Shown in pieces: positions 8,868 through 16,961 of a stretch of 64,000 nucleotides of DNA. Made by a program: the position numbers and the translations under genes. Position 1 is the first letter of the stretch, and the number at the start of each line of letters is the position of its first letter. Origin of the DNA: Mycobacterium sp. 852002-40037_SCH5390672 (GTDB lineage: Bacteria > Actinomycetota > Actinomycetes > Mycobacteriales > Mycobacteriaceae). The stretch is taken from positions 124,001 through 188,000 of the forward strand of contig NZ_LZTA01000097.1 of the NCBI RefSeq assembly GCF_001665875.1. Reading direction: 5' to 3'. The notes beneath the pieces were generated by a model. The model was not told the DNA's origin. It did no database searches and was given only the letters and a program-made list of their open reading frames with translations.

Positions 8868-10042
8868 CGCAGTTCGCGCAGCCGCTCGGCGACGCTTTCC
8901 GGGGTGACGTCGGCGATGAAGGCATCCATCGCCGATTCGGACGCTGCGAGGTACTTGAGCTTGGTGGCGCTGCGCCGGATGGACATCAATTCGACGTGGA
9001 AATACCCCTCGGCCTGCGCCGCGGTGTCGGCGTATTGATGCAGCGCCGAGATGTAAGGCAGCGGCGCGGAATACATGCGGTCGAAGCGCTTGAGCACGTC
9101 GAGGTAGACCTGCACGAATTCGTCCACCTCATCCTCGCCGAGTTCGGTCAGGTTGTGCACGAACCTGTTTGGGTAGATGTGCACCTCGACCGGCCAGCGC
9201 GCCGCGAACGGCACGAACGCGGTGAACAGCTCGTTGCGCGCGATGACGCGGCTGCCGTCGCCGACCTCGCGTGCCAGCAGGTCGCCGAAGAGGTTGCTGC
9301 CGTGCCGTTTTCGATGTAAACGCGCCTGCTCGAGCATGCTGGCGGTGCGCGGCGTCAGAAACGGGTAGCCGTAGATCTGGCCGTGCGGGTGGGTCAGCGT
9401 CACCCCGATTTCTTCGCCGCGGTTCTCGAAACAGAACACCTGCTCGACGCCCGGTCTGGCCATCAGGTCGGCGGTGCGGTGCCGCCACGCCTCGACGACC
9501 AGCCGCGCGTGCTCCGGCCCCAGCTGGGCGACGGACCCGGTGTGGTCGGCCGAGAAACAGATCACTTCGCAGTGGCCATGCCCGGGCGCGCTCGCAAAGC
9601 CGTCATCGGCGGGCACCGGCGCCGGGGCGGGCAACGACGGCAGCGCGCCGGACAGGCTGGGGAATCGGTTCTCGAACACGACGACGTCGTAGTCGGGGGC
9701 GGGCACCTCACTGGTCAGCCCGGTCGGACCCGGGCACAGCGGGCACGCCTCGGGCGGCGGCTTGTACGTGCGGTCCTGGCGCAGCGCCGCGATGATCACC
9801 CACTGCCCGGTGGATCGGTCGAACCGCAACTGCGACTGGGCAGGGAGCTCGGTGGCACGCGAGGGCAGCGGTCGGCGATCCTCGACCGGCGCCGGACGAT
9901 GCCCGGGCAGCGCGAAGAACAGCAGGTCACGACCGTCAGCCAGCTTCGCCCGCGTCGGCCCCGTCACGATGTCGAAGACTAGCTTGGTCGCCGAGGTGCG
10001 GTTCGGGTAACCATGGTGGGTAAGCGCAAGAGAGGCGGTCAT
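8864..10042 (-). CDS. galT: Galactose-1-phosphate uridylyltransferase GalT (intact)
   Basis: A 392-residue HIT-superfamily enzyme exchanging UMP between UDP-glucose and galactose-1-phosphate. Zinc-site CPLCPG is near residue 100 and the active-site HPHGQIYGYPF near 215; both halves are continuous in one frame. In Mtb the gene is annotated as two pieces (Rv0618/Rv0619), so this copy looks like the unbroken form. It is first in a galT-galK pair and is divergent from the FUSC gene across only 38 bp, so promoters must be compact or overlapping. The start at 10042 gives a slightly long N-terminus; a start further in cannot be excluded. Confidence 0.93.
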   Translation of the reverse strand: MTASLALTHHGYPNRTSATKLVFDIVTGPTRAKLADGRDLLFFALPGHRPAPVEDRRPLPSRATELPAQSQLRFDRSTGQWVIIAALRQDRTYKPPPEACPLCPGPTGLTSEVPAPDYDVVVFENRFPSLSGALPSLPAPAPVPADDGFASAPGHGHCEVICFSADHTGSVAQLGPEHARLVVEAWRHRTADLMARPGVEQVFCFENRGEEIGVTLTHPHGQIYGYPFLTPRTASMLEQARLHRKRHGSNLFGDLLAREVGDGSRVIARNELFTAFVPFAARWPVEVHIYPNRFVHNLTELGEDEVDEFVQVYLDVLKRFDRMYSAPLPYISALHQYADTAAQAEGYFHVELMSIRRSATKLKYLAASESAMDAFIADVTPESVAERLRELR

Positions 10043-10080
10043 CCGAAATAACTGTTGTTTACGAACGCGCCCGCAACTGG

Positions 10081-12303
10081 GTGATCGGCTCCGATCCTGG
10101 CTTACTCCGGCTGCGAATGGCGACTCGGACGACGGCCGCGCTTGGCCTTTCGCTGCTGGCGCTGTACATCCTGACCAGGGCGACGGGACAACCCCTGACC
10201 GTCGCCCTGTTGGGTGTCGTCATCACCATGGTCGCGTCACGCTCGGTCAACGAACCCGACCCTCGTCAGCAGCGGATCACCATGGCGCTGCTGCCCCTGC
10301 CGGCCGCGGTGGCCATCACCGCGGCCGCGGTGCTGGCCCCGCACACGGTGGCCAGCGACGTCGTCTTCGTGATCGTCGTGTTCACCGCGGCGTACGTCCG
10401 GCGCTTCGGTGCGCGGGGCAGGGCGCTGGGCATGGTCGCGTTCATGTCCTACTTCTTCACGCTGTACCTGCATGCCCGCCTCGCGGAGCTGCCCTGGATG
10501 ATCGGGGCGGTCGCGGTGGGCGCCGTGTGCACCTTTGTGATGAGCACCTACGTGATGCCCGATCGACCCGAGCAGGTGCTGCGTGCCACCATTCGGGCGT
10601 TGCGGGCCCGGATGGCGATCGTCATCGACACCACCGCCGAAGCGGTGCGGACGGGCCGCCTCGATGACCGGCGCCGCCGCCGCATGCGGGCCCGCACCGT
10701 CCGGCTCAACGAGACCGCCCTGATGGTGCAGAGCCAGATCGAAGACAAGGCCGACCCGGCCACCCTGTGGCCCGGCGTCACCGCCGAACAACTGGCCCCG
10801 TGGCTGCTGGATGCCGAGCTGGCCATCGAATGGGTGGCCACCGCCGGTCGACGGGCGGCCGTCCTTGCCTGTGAGTCCCCGGATTCGATCCCCGTGCCCA
10901 CCCGGGCCGCACTCGTCGACGCGCTCACCGAATTGGCGCGAGCCATCCGGCTTCCCGAACCCGAGGGACTGCGCCGGGCCGCCGATCAAGCGCAGCGGCT
11001 GCTGGACGAGCAGTGCCCCGCTTCAGCCCCGGGGGGTGATGACGCGGGCAGCACGGCCGTACGCCGCCTCGCCCTGGCGATAATCAACGCCGCGACAGCT
11101 TCTTCCGACGTACGGGCAATCGTCGAGCGAGTGGCCACCGGCCGGCCCATCGACGAGGCCGACAACGAACCTGCCCCGGTGCCCGATGGCCCCGCGTCCG
11201 ACGCGGCCACCGGGGAAGAGCAGGCCACCGGACTGCCGCCGACCACCCGGCAAGCCATCCAGGTATCCGTCGCCGCATCGTTGGCCATCGTCGTCGGCGA
11301 GCTGGTGTCGCCGGCGCGCTGGTACTGGGCGGTGATCGCCGCGTTCGTCATTTTCGCCGGCACCAACTCCTGGGGCGAAACCTTGACGAAGGGCTGGCAA
11401 CGCCTGATCGGCACCCTGCTCGGCGTGCCCTGCGGCGTGCTGGTGGCCACGCTGCTGACCGGCCACAAGACCGCCGCGCTGGTCGGCATCTTCGTGTGCT
11501 TGTTCTGCGCCTTCTACTTCATGACGGTTACCTACAGCCTGATGACGTTCTGGATCACCACGATGTTGGCGTTGCTGTACGGCCTGCTCGGCCAATTCTC
11601 GTTCGGCGTGCTGATGCTGCGGATCGAAGAGACCGCGATCGGTGCCGTCATCGGGGCCACCGTCGCGGTTGTCGTGCTGCCGACCAACACCAGAACCGCG
11701 ATCCGCAGCGATACCCGGGCCTTCTTGACGAGCCTGTCCCTCCTGATCGAGATCTCGGCCGCGACCATGTTCGGCGAAGAGGAATACGCCAGCCCCTCGG
11801 AACAGGCGCGTCAGCTCGATCGGGACTTGCAGCAGTTCCGGGTCACCGCCAAGCCGTTGGTGGCCGGTGTCGCCGGATTTGCCGGGCGGCGCAGCATCCG
11901 CCGCGCCCTGCGGATCTTCACGGCCTGCGACCGTTACGGCCGAAGCCTGGCGCGCAGCGCCGAGCAGTATCAGGATCCGGTCGGGTCACCATCGCTCGCC
12001 GAGGAACTAGCGCAAGCCTTTTCGGCGGCCGCGGCCCAGACGCGACGCAACATCGAGGCGTTGCAGGAGGCCATCGAGGGGGGCCACGCACCGACGCTGG
12101 TCTCGGCGGCCGACGAGCTTGATGCCGCCGAAACGGTGGCGCGGCAACAGGACGGCGACGGCCGCGGCGACCTGGGCGCGGACACCCGGCGATTCCTCAC
12201 CGCCGTGCACGCCCTGCGCCAGATCGAGCGCGCCGTCATCACCGCGGCCACCAATCTCGGTGGGCGCGAAAGCGTCAGGACGGCCAGTCCCGCGTCGCGC
12301 TGA
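10081..12303 (+). CDS. FUSC-family inner-membrane transporter (aromatic-acid exporter-like)
   Basis: A 740-residue protein with the duplicated layout of FUSC/YccS/AaeB-type exporters. A first hydrophobic cluster of about six segments lies at ~15-165, a long cytoplasmic part at ~165-385 is rich in Arg and Ala, a second cluster at ~390-545 includes RWYWAVIAAFVIFAGTNSWG, and a helical C-terminal domain follows. The family is associated with efflux of aromatic acids and similar compounds; the substrate here is unknown. The GTG start at 10081 lacks a clear ribosome-binding site and the frame is open further upstream, so a slightly longer N-terminus is possible. It is divergently arranged with galT. 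Confidence 0.8.
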   Translation: MIGSDPGLLRLRMATRTTAALGLSLLALYILTRATGQPLTVALLGVVITMVASRSVNEPDPRQQRITMALLPLPAAVAITAAAVLAPHTVASDVVFVIVVFTAAYVRRFGARGRALGMVAFMSYFFTLYLHARLAELPWMIGAVAVGAVCTFVMSTYVMPDRPEQVLRATIRALRARMAIVIDTTAEAVRTGRLDDRRRRRMRARTVRLNETALMVQSQIEDKADPATLWPGVTAEQLAPWLLDAELAIEWVATAGRRAAVLACESPDSIPVPTRAALVDALTELARAIRLPEPEGLRRAADQAQRLLDEQCPASAPGGDDAGSTAVRRLALAIINAATASSDVRAIVERVATGRPIDEADNEPAPVPDGPASDAATGEEQATGLPPTTRQAIQVSVAASLAIVVGELVSPARWYWAVIAAFVIFAGTNSWGETLTKGWQRLIGTLLGVPCGVLVATLLTGHKTAALVGIFVCLFCAFYFMTVTYSLMTFWITTMLALLYGLLGQFSFGVLMLRIEETAIGAVIGATVAVVVLPTNTRTAIRSDTRAFLTSLSLLIEISAATMFGEEEYASPSEQARQLDRDLQQFRVTAKPLVAGVAGFAGRRSIRRALRIFTACDRYGRSLARSAEQYQDPVGSPSLAEELAQAFSAAAAQTRRNIEALQEAIEGGHAPTLVSAADELDAAETVARQQDGDGRGDLGADTRRFLTAVHALRQIERAVITAATNLGGRESVRTASPASR

Positions 12304-12343
12304 TCCGGTGCGCCCCGAGATTTGCTAGGCGATCCGAACGCGC

Positions 12344-12366
12344 GCGGTTACCATCGTGCTAACCGC
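12344..12366. promoter_or_regulatory. Inverted repeat upstream of CYP125-family P450
   Basis: GCGGTTA (12344-12350) and TAACCGC (12360-12366) form perfect 7-bp arms around a 9-nt spacer, ending 34 nt before the P450 ATG. A TAnnnT element (TACCAT, 12349-12354) overlaps the left arm, so a bound repressor could block initiation. TetR-like operators have this form. No regulator gene is adjacent. Confidence 0.45.
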
Positions 12367-12400
12367 CGCGGTCAGCCGGCAGGAGTCGAGGAGAAATCCC

Positions 12401-13651
12401 ATGGCGACACCGAACCTTCCGCCGAGCTTCGATTTCACCGATCCCGACATCTACGCCCAGCGGCTTCCAGTGCAGGAGTTCGCCGAACTGCGTGTCACGG
12501 AACCCATCTGGTGGAACGAGCAGCCGCTCGATCAAGGCGGCTTCGGCGACGGCGGCTACTGGGTGGTGACCAAGCACCGCGACATCCGCGAGGTCTCGTT
12601 GCGCAGCGACGTCTTTTCGTCGGCCGCCAAGTCGATCGTGCCGCGTTACCGAGAAGACTTGGCGCAGGGGCAAATCGAGGCGGGGCGCGCCTCGATGATC
12701 ATGATGGACGACCCCGAGCACAGCCGGCTGCGCAAGATCGTCTCGCGTGCCTTCACGCCTCGCGCCGTCGAGCGGTTGCGCGCCGAACTTACCGAGCGGG
12801 CGCGGTGCATCGTTACCGAGGCCGCGGCGGCGGGCTCGGGCGACTTCGTCCGCCAGGTGGCCTGCGAGCTACCGCTGCAGGCGATCTCGGGCCTGCTCGG
12901 CGTGCCGGCGGAGGACTACGACAAGCTGTTCGACTGGACCAACAACATGATCGGCGGCGACGACCCGGAGTTCGCCGGGAATGACGCGCTGACGTCGGCC
13001 GGTGAATTGATGTGGTACGCCATGCAATTGGCCGCGCGCAAGGCCGAGGAACCCGGTAACGACATCGTCACCACGCTGATCCAGGCGGATGCCGAGGGCC
13101 AGCGCCTCTCGGAGGCCGAATTCGGCATGTTCGTGGTCACGCTGGCCGTGGCCGGAAACGAGACGACCCGCAACTCGATCACCCAGGGAATGATGGCCTT
13201 CACCGACCATCCCGACCAGTGGGAGTTGTTCCAAGCGCAGCGACCCAAGACCGCAGCCGACGAGATAATCCGTTGGGCCACACCCATCACGGCGTTTCAA
13301 CGCACCGCGTGCCAAGACACCGAACTCGGCGGTGTGGCCATCGAAAAGGGCCAGCGGGTGGCGCTGTTCTACCGGTCAGCCAACTTCGACGACGAGGTCT
13401 TCGATGACCCGTTCACCTTCGACATCTTGCGCAGCCCCAACCCACACGTCGGCTTCGGCGGCACGGGAGCGCATTACTGCATCGGCGCCAACCTGGCCCG
13501 CATGACGATCGAGGCGATGTTCAACGCGATCGCAGATCACCTGCCCGACCTGAGCTCGGCAGGCGATCCCGAACGGCTGCGTTCGTCCTTCATCAACGGC
13601 ATCAAGCACTGGCAGGTCGACTACCGGGAGGCGTGTCCGGCGGCGCGCTAG
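12401..13651 (+). CDS. Cytochrome P450 of the CYP125 (steroid C26-monooxygenase) family
   Basis: A 416-residue P450. Heme-binding GFGGTGAHYCIGANLARM places the thiolate Cys at residue 360. The I-helix AVAGNETTRN is near 250 and ExxR (EIIRWATP) near 288. From memory the whole chain tracks Mtb CYP125A1: a PNLPP-SFDFTDPDIYAQRLP N-terminus and a C-terminal IKHWQVDY. So a cholesterol/cholestenone C26-hydroxylase-like role is likely, though this copy stands outside the cholesterol regulon and may use a different sterol. The start is ATG 12401, preceded by GAGGAG; the longer frame from 12356 runs through an inverted repeat. It is followed by a FAD monooxygenase on the same strand, 76 bp downstream. 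Confidence 0.88.
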   Translation: MATPNLPPSFDFTDPDIYAQRLPVQEFAELRVTEPIWWNEQPLDQGGFGDGGYWVVTKHRDIREVSLRSDVFSSAAKSIVPRYREDLAQGQIEAGRASMIMMDDPEHSRLRKIVSRAFTPRAVERLRAELTERARCIVTEAAAAGSGDFVRQVACELPLQAISGLLGVPAEDYDKLFDWTNNMIGGDDPEFAGNDALTSAGELMWYAMQLAARKAEEPGNDIVTTLIQADAEGQRLSEAEFGMFVVTLAVAGNETTRNSITQGMMAFTDHPDQWELFQAQRPKTAADEIIRWATPITAFQRTACQDTELGGVAIEKGQRVALFYRSANFDDEVFDDPFTFDILRSPNPHVGFGGTGAHYCIGANLARMTIEAMFNAIADHLPDLSSAGDPERLRSSFINGIKHWQVDYREACPAAR

Positions 13652-13727
13652 CCGGGATCGATCGAGCACTCGGGCTGGTCGAGCCGCTGGACGTCACATG
13701 GCAGTTGGTGCGACCGTAGAGGCCATC

Positions 13728-14891
13728 ATGAGAATCGCCATCAGCGGTGCCGGCGTGGCCGGGGCGGCGCTGGCGCATTGGCTGCATCGCACCGGCCACG
13801 CGCCCACGCTGATCGAGCAGGCACCGCACTTTCGCACCGGCGGCTACATGATCGACTTCTGGGGCGTCGGCTACCAGGTGGCCAAGCGCATGGGCATCGA
13901 AGAGCCGATCCGGGCCGCCGGATACGAGATGGAACGGCTGCGTTCGGTCGGCTCGCACGGCGAGGTCAAGGCGGACGTGGACGTGAACGTCTTTCGCCGG
14001 CTCCTCGGCACCGACTTCACCAGCCTGCCGCGTGGCGATCTGGCCGCCGCGATCTACGCCACCATCGAGGACAAGGTCGAAACGATATTCGCCGATTGCA
14101 TCGCCACCATCGACGAGCGCGACGACGGCGTCCGACTCACCCTCGACAGGGGCGAAACGCGCGATTTCGACCTGGTGATCGGCGCCGACGGACTGCATTC
14201 ACACGTGCGCAGTCTGGTCTTCGGCCCCGAGCGACAATTCGAGCGCTATCTGGGCTGCAAGGTCGCGGCCTGCACGGTCGACGGTTACCGGCCGCGCGAC
14301 GAGCTGGCCTACGTCACCTACGCGGCACCCGGGCGGCAATTGGCCCGTTTCGCGCTGCGCGGCGACCGCACCACGTTCTTGTTCATCTTCCGCGACGAAC
14401 ACGGCACCGCTGTGACGCCAAAAGCGCAGCTGCACACTATTTTTGGTGACTGCGGCTGGGAAGCCAACGACATGCTGGCCGCACTCGACGATGTTGATGA
14501 CCTCTACTTCGACGTCGTCAGCCAGATCCACATGAACCGCTGGTCGCGGGGCCGGGTGCTACTGGTCGGCGATGCGGCCGGATGCATTTCACTGCTGGGT
14601 GGTGAGGGCACCGGCCTGGCGATCACCGAGGCCTACGTGCTGGCCGGTGAACTCGCGCGCGCCGGCGACGACCATCGCCGCGCGTTCGACGCCTACGAGA
14701 CCCGCCTACGTCCCTTCATCGAAAGCAAGCAGGCCGGTGCCGCACGGTACATCGGCTTCTTCGCCACCCGGACCCGATCCGGGCTGTGGTTGCGCAACCT
14801 GGCCCTGCGCACCATGAATTTCGCCCCGATGACAAGGCTTCTCGCGGGAAGCGTGCGCGACGACTTCGAGCTGCCCGACTACGACGGGTAG
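13728..14891 (+). CDS. FAD-dependent monooxygenase (PHBH/UbiH class)
   Basis: A 387-residue flavoprotein. It has an N-terminal Rossmann GAGVAG (residues 7-12), a middle DG motif (VIGADGLHSHVR, ~150) and a distal FAD motif (VLLVGDAAGC, ~280), the standard order for class A aromatic hydroxylases and TetX-like enzymes. It should use NAD(P)H and O2 to hydroxylate a small aromatic or polyketide substrate; the substrate is unknown. In length and N-terminal sequence it resembles Mtb Rv0575c as I recall it. ATG 13728 is chosen over an upstream start because it places the Rossmann strand at the N-terminus. It converges on the next gene with 7 bp between stops. Confidence 0.85.
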   Translation: MRIAISGAGVAGAALAHWLHRTGHAPTLIEQAPHFRTGGYMIDFWGVGYQVAKRMGIEEPIRAAGYEMERLRSVGSHGEVKADVDVNVFRRLLGTDFTSLPRGDLAAAIYATIEDKVETIFADCIATIDERDDGVRLTLDRGETRDFDLVIGADGLHSHVRSLVFGPERQFERYLGCKVAACTVDGYRPRDELAYVTYAAPGRQLARFALRGDRTTFLFIFRDEHGTAVTPKAQLHTIFGDCGWEANDMLAALDDVDDLYFDVVSQIHMNRWSRGRVLLVGDAAGCISLLGGEGTGLAITEAYVLAGELARAGDDHRRAFDAYETRLRPFIESKQAGAARYIGFFATRTRSGLWLRNLALRTMNFAPMTRLLAGSVRDDFELPDYDG

Positions 14892-14898
14892 CCATCGA

Positions 14899-15771
14899 TC
14901 ACAAGCTCGGCTGCTGGCTCTCCGTGTCGCGGCGCTCGCCCGTGGCGATGAAATCCTCGATCAGCTCCACCACCTGGTTGGGCGCCTCCACCTGAGCGAA
15001 GTGACCGACATCGGGCAGCACCTCGAGTCTCGCGTCCGTGCGCGCCTCGTGCGCGGCGTACGCGTGGGCGACGGGAATGATGCCGTCGCGCTCCCCCCAG
15101 ATCGCCATCACCGGTAGATCCTCACGCAGCCGCAGCCGGCTGAGCGCGCTGACCGCCTGCCCGCGGTAGTCGACGACCGATCGCAGCGTCCGCAGAAACG
15201 ACTGCCGTGTTTCGCCATCCGACAGCGACGAGTAGGCGCTCCACAACTCGGCACCGCGCGGCGACTGGATGCCGGCGCTTCTCAACCAGGACCTGACCTT
15301 GTTGCCGACGGACAGCACAGGTGGCGGCGCGATGATCGGCAACACCAGCTCGGCCCCTGGCGCCGAAAGCAGCCGCAGCACCCATCCGACGTCGGGGCCC
15401 AGGCCGCCGCTGCTGATCAGGATCAACCGCTTGGCGTAATCGGGATGCTGATAAACGAACTGCATCGCGACCCCACCGCCGAGCGACTGACCGACCAGGG
15501 TGGCCTGGCTGACGCCGAGTTCGTCGAGGAAATCACGAAGCCACACCGCGAATGCGCCCAATGAGTAGTCCGTGCGGGGCTTCGCCGACTCGCCGTGGCC
15601 CAGCAGGTCCGGGGCGATGACCCGGAACTTCTTCGCTAACGGCGGTATCACCGACCGCCAGGTCTCCGAACTGCCCGCCATGCCGTGGATGAGCAGGAGC
15701 GCCTCGCCCTCACCCTCGTCGCGGTAGGCGACGCGATCGCCGTGCAGCTCGAGGAACTTGATCTCAGTCAT
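14899..15771 (-). CDS. Alpha/beta hydrolase
   Basis: A 290-residue alpha/beta-hydrolase fold protein. The oxyanion segment LLIHGMAGSSETW is near 30-40, the nucleophile elbow GQSLGGG gives Ser ~104, the acid Asp lies in IWGERDGIIP (~230), and the His in LPDVGHFAQVE (~260). It belongs to the broad BphD/epoxide-hydrolase-like group. The reaction (C-C bond, ester or haloalkane hydrolysis) cannot be fixed from sequence. ATG 15771 starts the protein at MTEIKFLEL, a usual N-terminus for this family; the longer upstream frame is low-complexity. It is divergent from the NYN gene at 15880 with 108 bp between. Confidence 0.85.
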   Translation of the reverse strand: MTEIKFLELHGDRVAYRDEGEGEALLLIHGMAGSSETWRSVIPPLAKKFRVIAPDLLGHGESAKPRTDYSLGAFAVWLRDFLDELGVSQATLVGQSLGGGVAMQFVYQHPDYAKRLILISSGGLGPDVGWVLRLLSAPGAELVLPIIAPPPVLSVGNKVRSWLRSAGIQSPRGAELWSAYSSLSDGETRQSFLRTLRSVVDYRGQAVSALSRLRLREDLPVMAIWGERDGIIPVAHAYAAHEARTDARLEVLPDVGHFAQVEAPNQVVELIEDFIATGERRDTESQQPSL

Positions 15772-15879
15772 GGGGCCTGTGTACCCGATTTGGTCCTGCT
15801 CATGATCAGGCCGGGCGAATCGTGACCGAAAACGCCTCCGCCCCGCCCGGGCGCACACGGCTGAGCAATGATCTAGTGC

Positions 15880-16779
15880 ATGACCGAACCGGTTGCGACC
15901 CGCGTGGCCGTCTACCTCGACTTCGACAACATCGTGATCTCGCGGTACGACCAGATTCACGGGCGGAATTCGTTTCAGCGGGACAAGGCCAAGGGGCTCG
16001 AGCAGTACTCCGATCGGCTGGACCGGGCGACGGTCGACGTCGGCGCGGTCCTCGACTTCGCGTCGTCGTTCGGGACCCTGGTGCTCACTCGCGCCTACGC
16101 GGACTGGTCGGCCGATATCAACGCAGGGTATCGCGGACAACTGGTGGCGCGCGCGGTCGATCTGGTGCAGTTGTTCCCGGCGGCCGCCTACGGCAAAAAC
16201 GGCGCCGATATCCGCTTGGCCGTCGACGCGGTCGAGGACATGTTCCGGCTGCCCGACCTGACCCACGTGGTGATCGTGGCCGGTGACTCCGACTACATTC
16301 CGCTGGCCCAGCGCTGTAAGCGCCTGGGCCGGTACGTGGTGGGCATCGGAGTGGCCGGCGCATCCAGCCGGGCGCTCGCGGCGGCCTGCGACGAGTTCGT
16401 CATCTACGACGCGCTGCCCGGGGTTCCGGTGCCCGAACCGGCTCCCGCCGACCCGCAGGAGGCCAAGCCGAAAAAGGGGACCGGCCGCAGCAAGTCGGTC
16501 AAGCCCGAGGAGCCCGACGAGCCCGACGAGCAGCCCGACCCGCAGACCGCCGCCACCGCGCTGCTGACGCGCGCCCTGCGGATCGGCCTGGAGAAGGACG
16601 ACGTCGACTGGCTGCACAACTCCGCTGTGAAGGCTCAAATGAAGCGGATGGACCCGTCGTTCAGTGAAAGGTCTTTGGGTTTCCGCTCATTCAGCGATTT
16701 CTTGCGTTCGCGAGCCGATGTCGTCGAGCTGGACGAGACGTCGACGACGCGGATGGTGCGGTTGCGCGCGCGCGACTGA
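15880..16779 (+). CDS. NYN-domain (PIN-like) nuclease with C-terminal LOTUS/OST-HTH domain
   Basis: A 299-residue protein. Residues ~8-175 are a NYN domain, a PIN-like metal-dependent RNase fold: the acidic strand YLDFDN (Asp14, Asp16), then KNGADIRLAVDA and AGDSDYIPL, which supply the other acidic residues. Residues ~185-220 are a charged Pro/Glu-rich linker. Residues ~225-297 fit the OST-HTH/LOTUS domain (LLTRALRIG...FSDFLRSR), an RNA-binding winged helix. The predicted role is RNA cleavage or turnover guided by the LOTUS module. This two-domain layout is known across bacteria (DUF88/LabA-like), but its target in mycobacteria is not known to me. All core acidic residues appear intact. Confidence 0.8.
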   Translation: MTEPVATRVAVYLDFDNIVISRYDQIHGRNSFQRDKAKGLEQYSDRLDRATVDVGAVLDFASSFGTLVLTRAYADWSADINAGYRGQLVARAVDLVQLFPAAAYGKNGADIRLAVDAVEDMFRLPDLTHVVIVAGDSDYIPLAQRCKRLGRYVVGIGVAGASSRALAAACDEFVIYDALPGVPVPEPAPADPQEAKPKKGTGRSKSVKPEEPDEPDEQPDPQTAATALLTRALRIGLEKDDVDWLHNSAVKAQMKRMDPSFSERSLGFRSFSDFLRSRADVVELDETSTTRMVRLRARD

Positions 16780-16888
16780 GCATCGCCGCGCGTATCGCCG
16801 GCAATCCACTTTCTTTTTGGTGTATGGCGCCTTCCCCGACCGCCCGGCCGGCGAACCGCAAGCCCTGCACCTTGCCGGGCCGATATCG

Positions 16889-16917
16889 TTGACACTCCTC
16901 AGTGGTGGCCATACATT
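16889..16917 (+). promoter_or_regulatory. Strong sigma-A-type promoter for the P450 at 16962
   Basis: A perfect -35 TTGACA (16889-16894), a 17-bp spacer and a -10 TACATT (16912-16917) precede the P450. Initiation is expected near 16924, giving a leader of about 38 nt with AAGGAG near the start codon. Such a full -35 box is uncommon in mycobacterial promoters and suggests tight external control. Confidence 0.7.
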
Positions 16918-16929
16918 GTCTGAAAGTCG

Positions 16930-16946
16930 TCCGCAGCGTCTGCGGA
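16930..16946. promoter_or_regulatory. Palindrome just downstream of the P450 promoter (candidate operator)
   Basis: TCCGCAG (16930-16936) and CTGCGGA (16940-16946) are perfect 7-bp inverted arms around CGT. It begins about 6 nt after the predicted start site and ends before the AAGGAG ribosome-binding site. It can be an operator read as DNA or a leader hairpin. Its place and the strong promoter favour repressor control. Confidence 0.5.
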
Positions 16947-16961
16947 ATCAAGGAGACCGTC

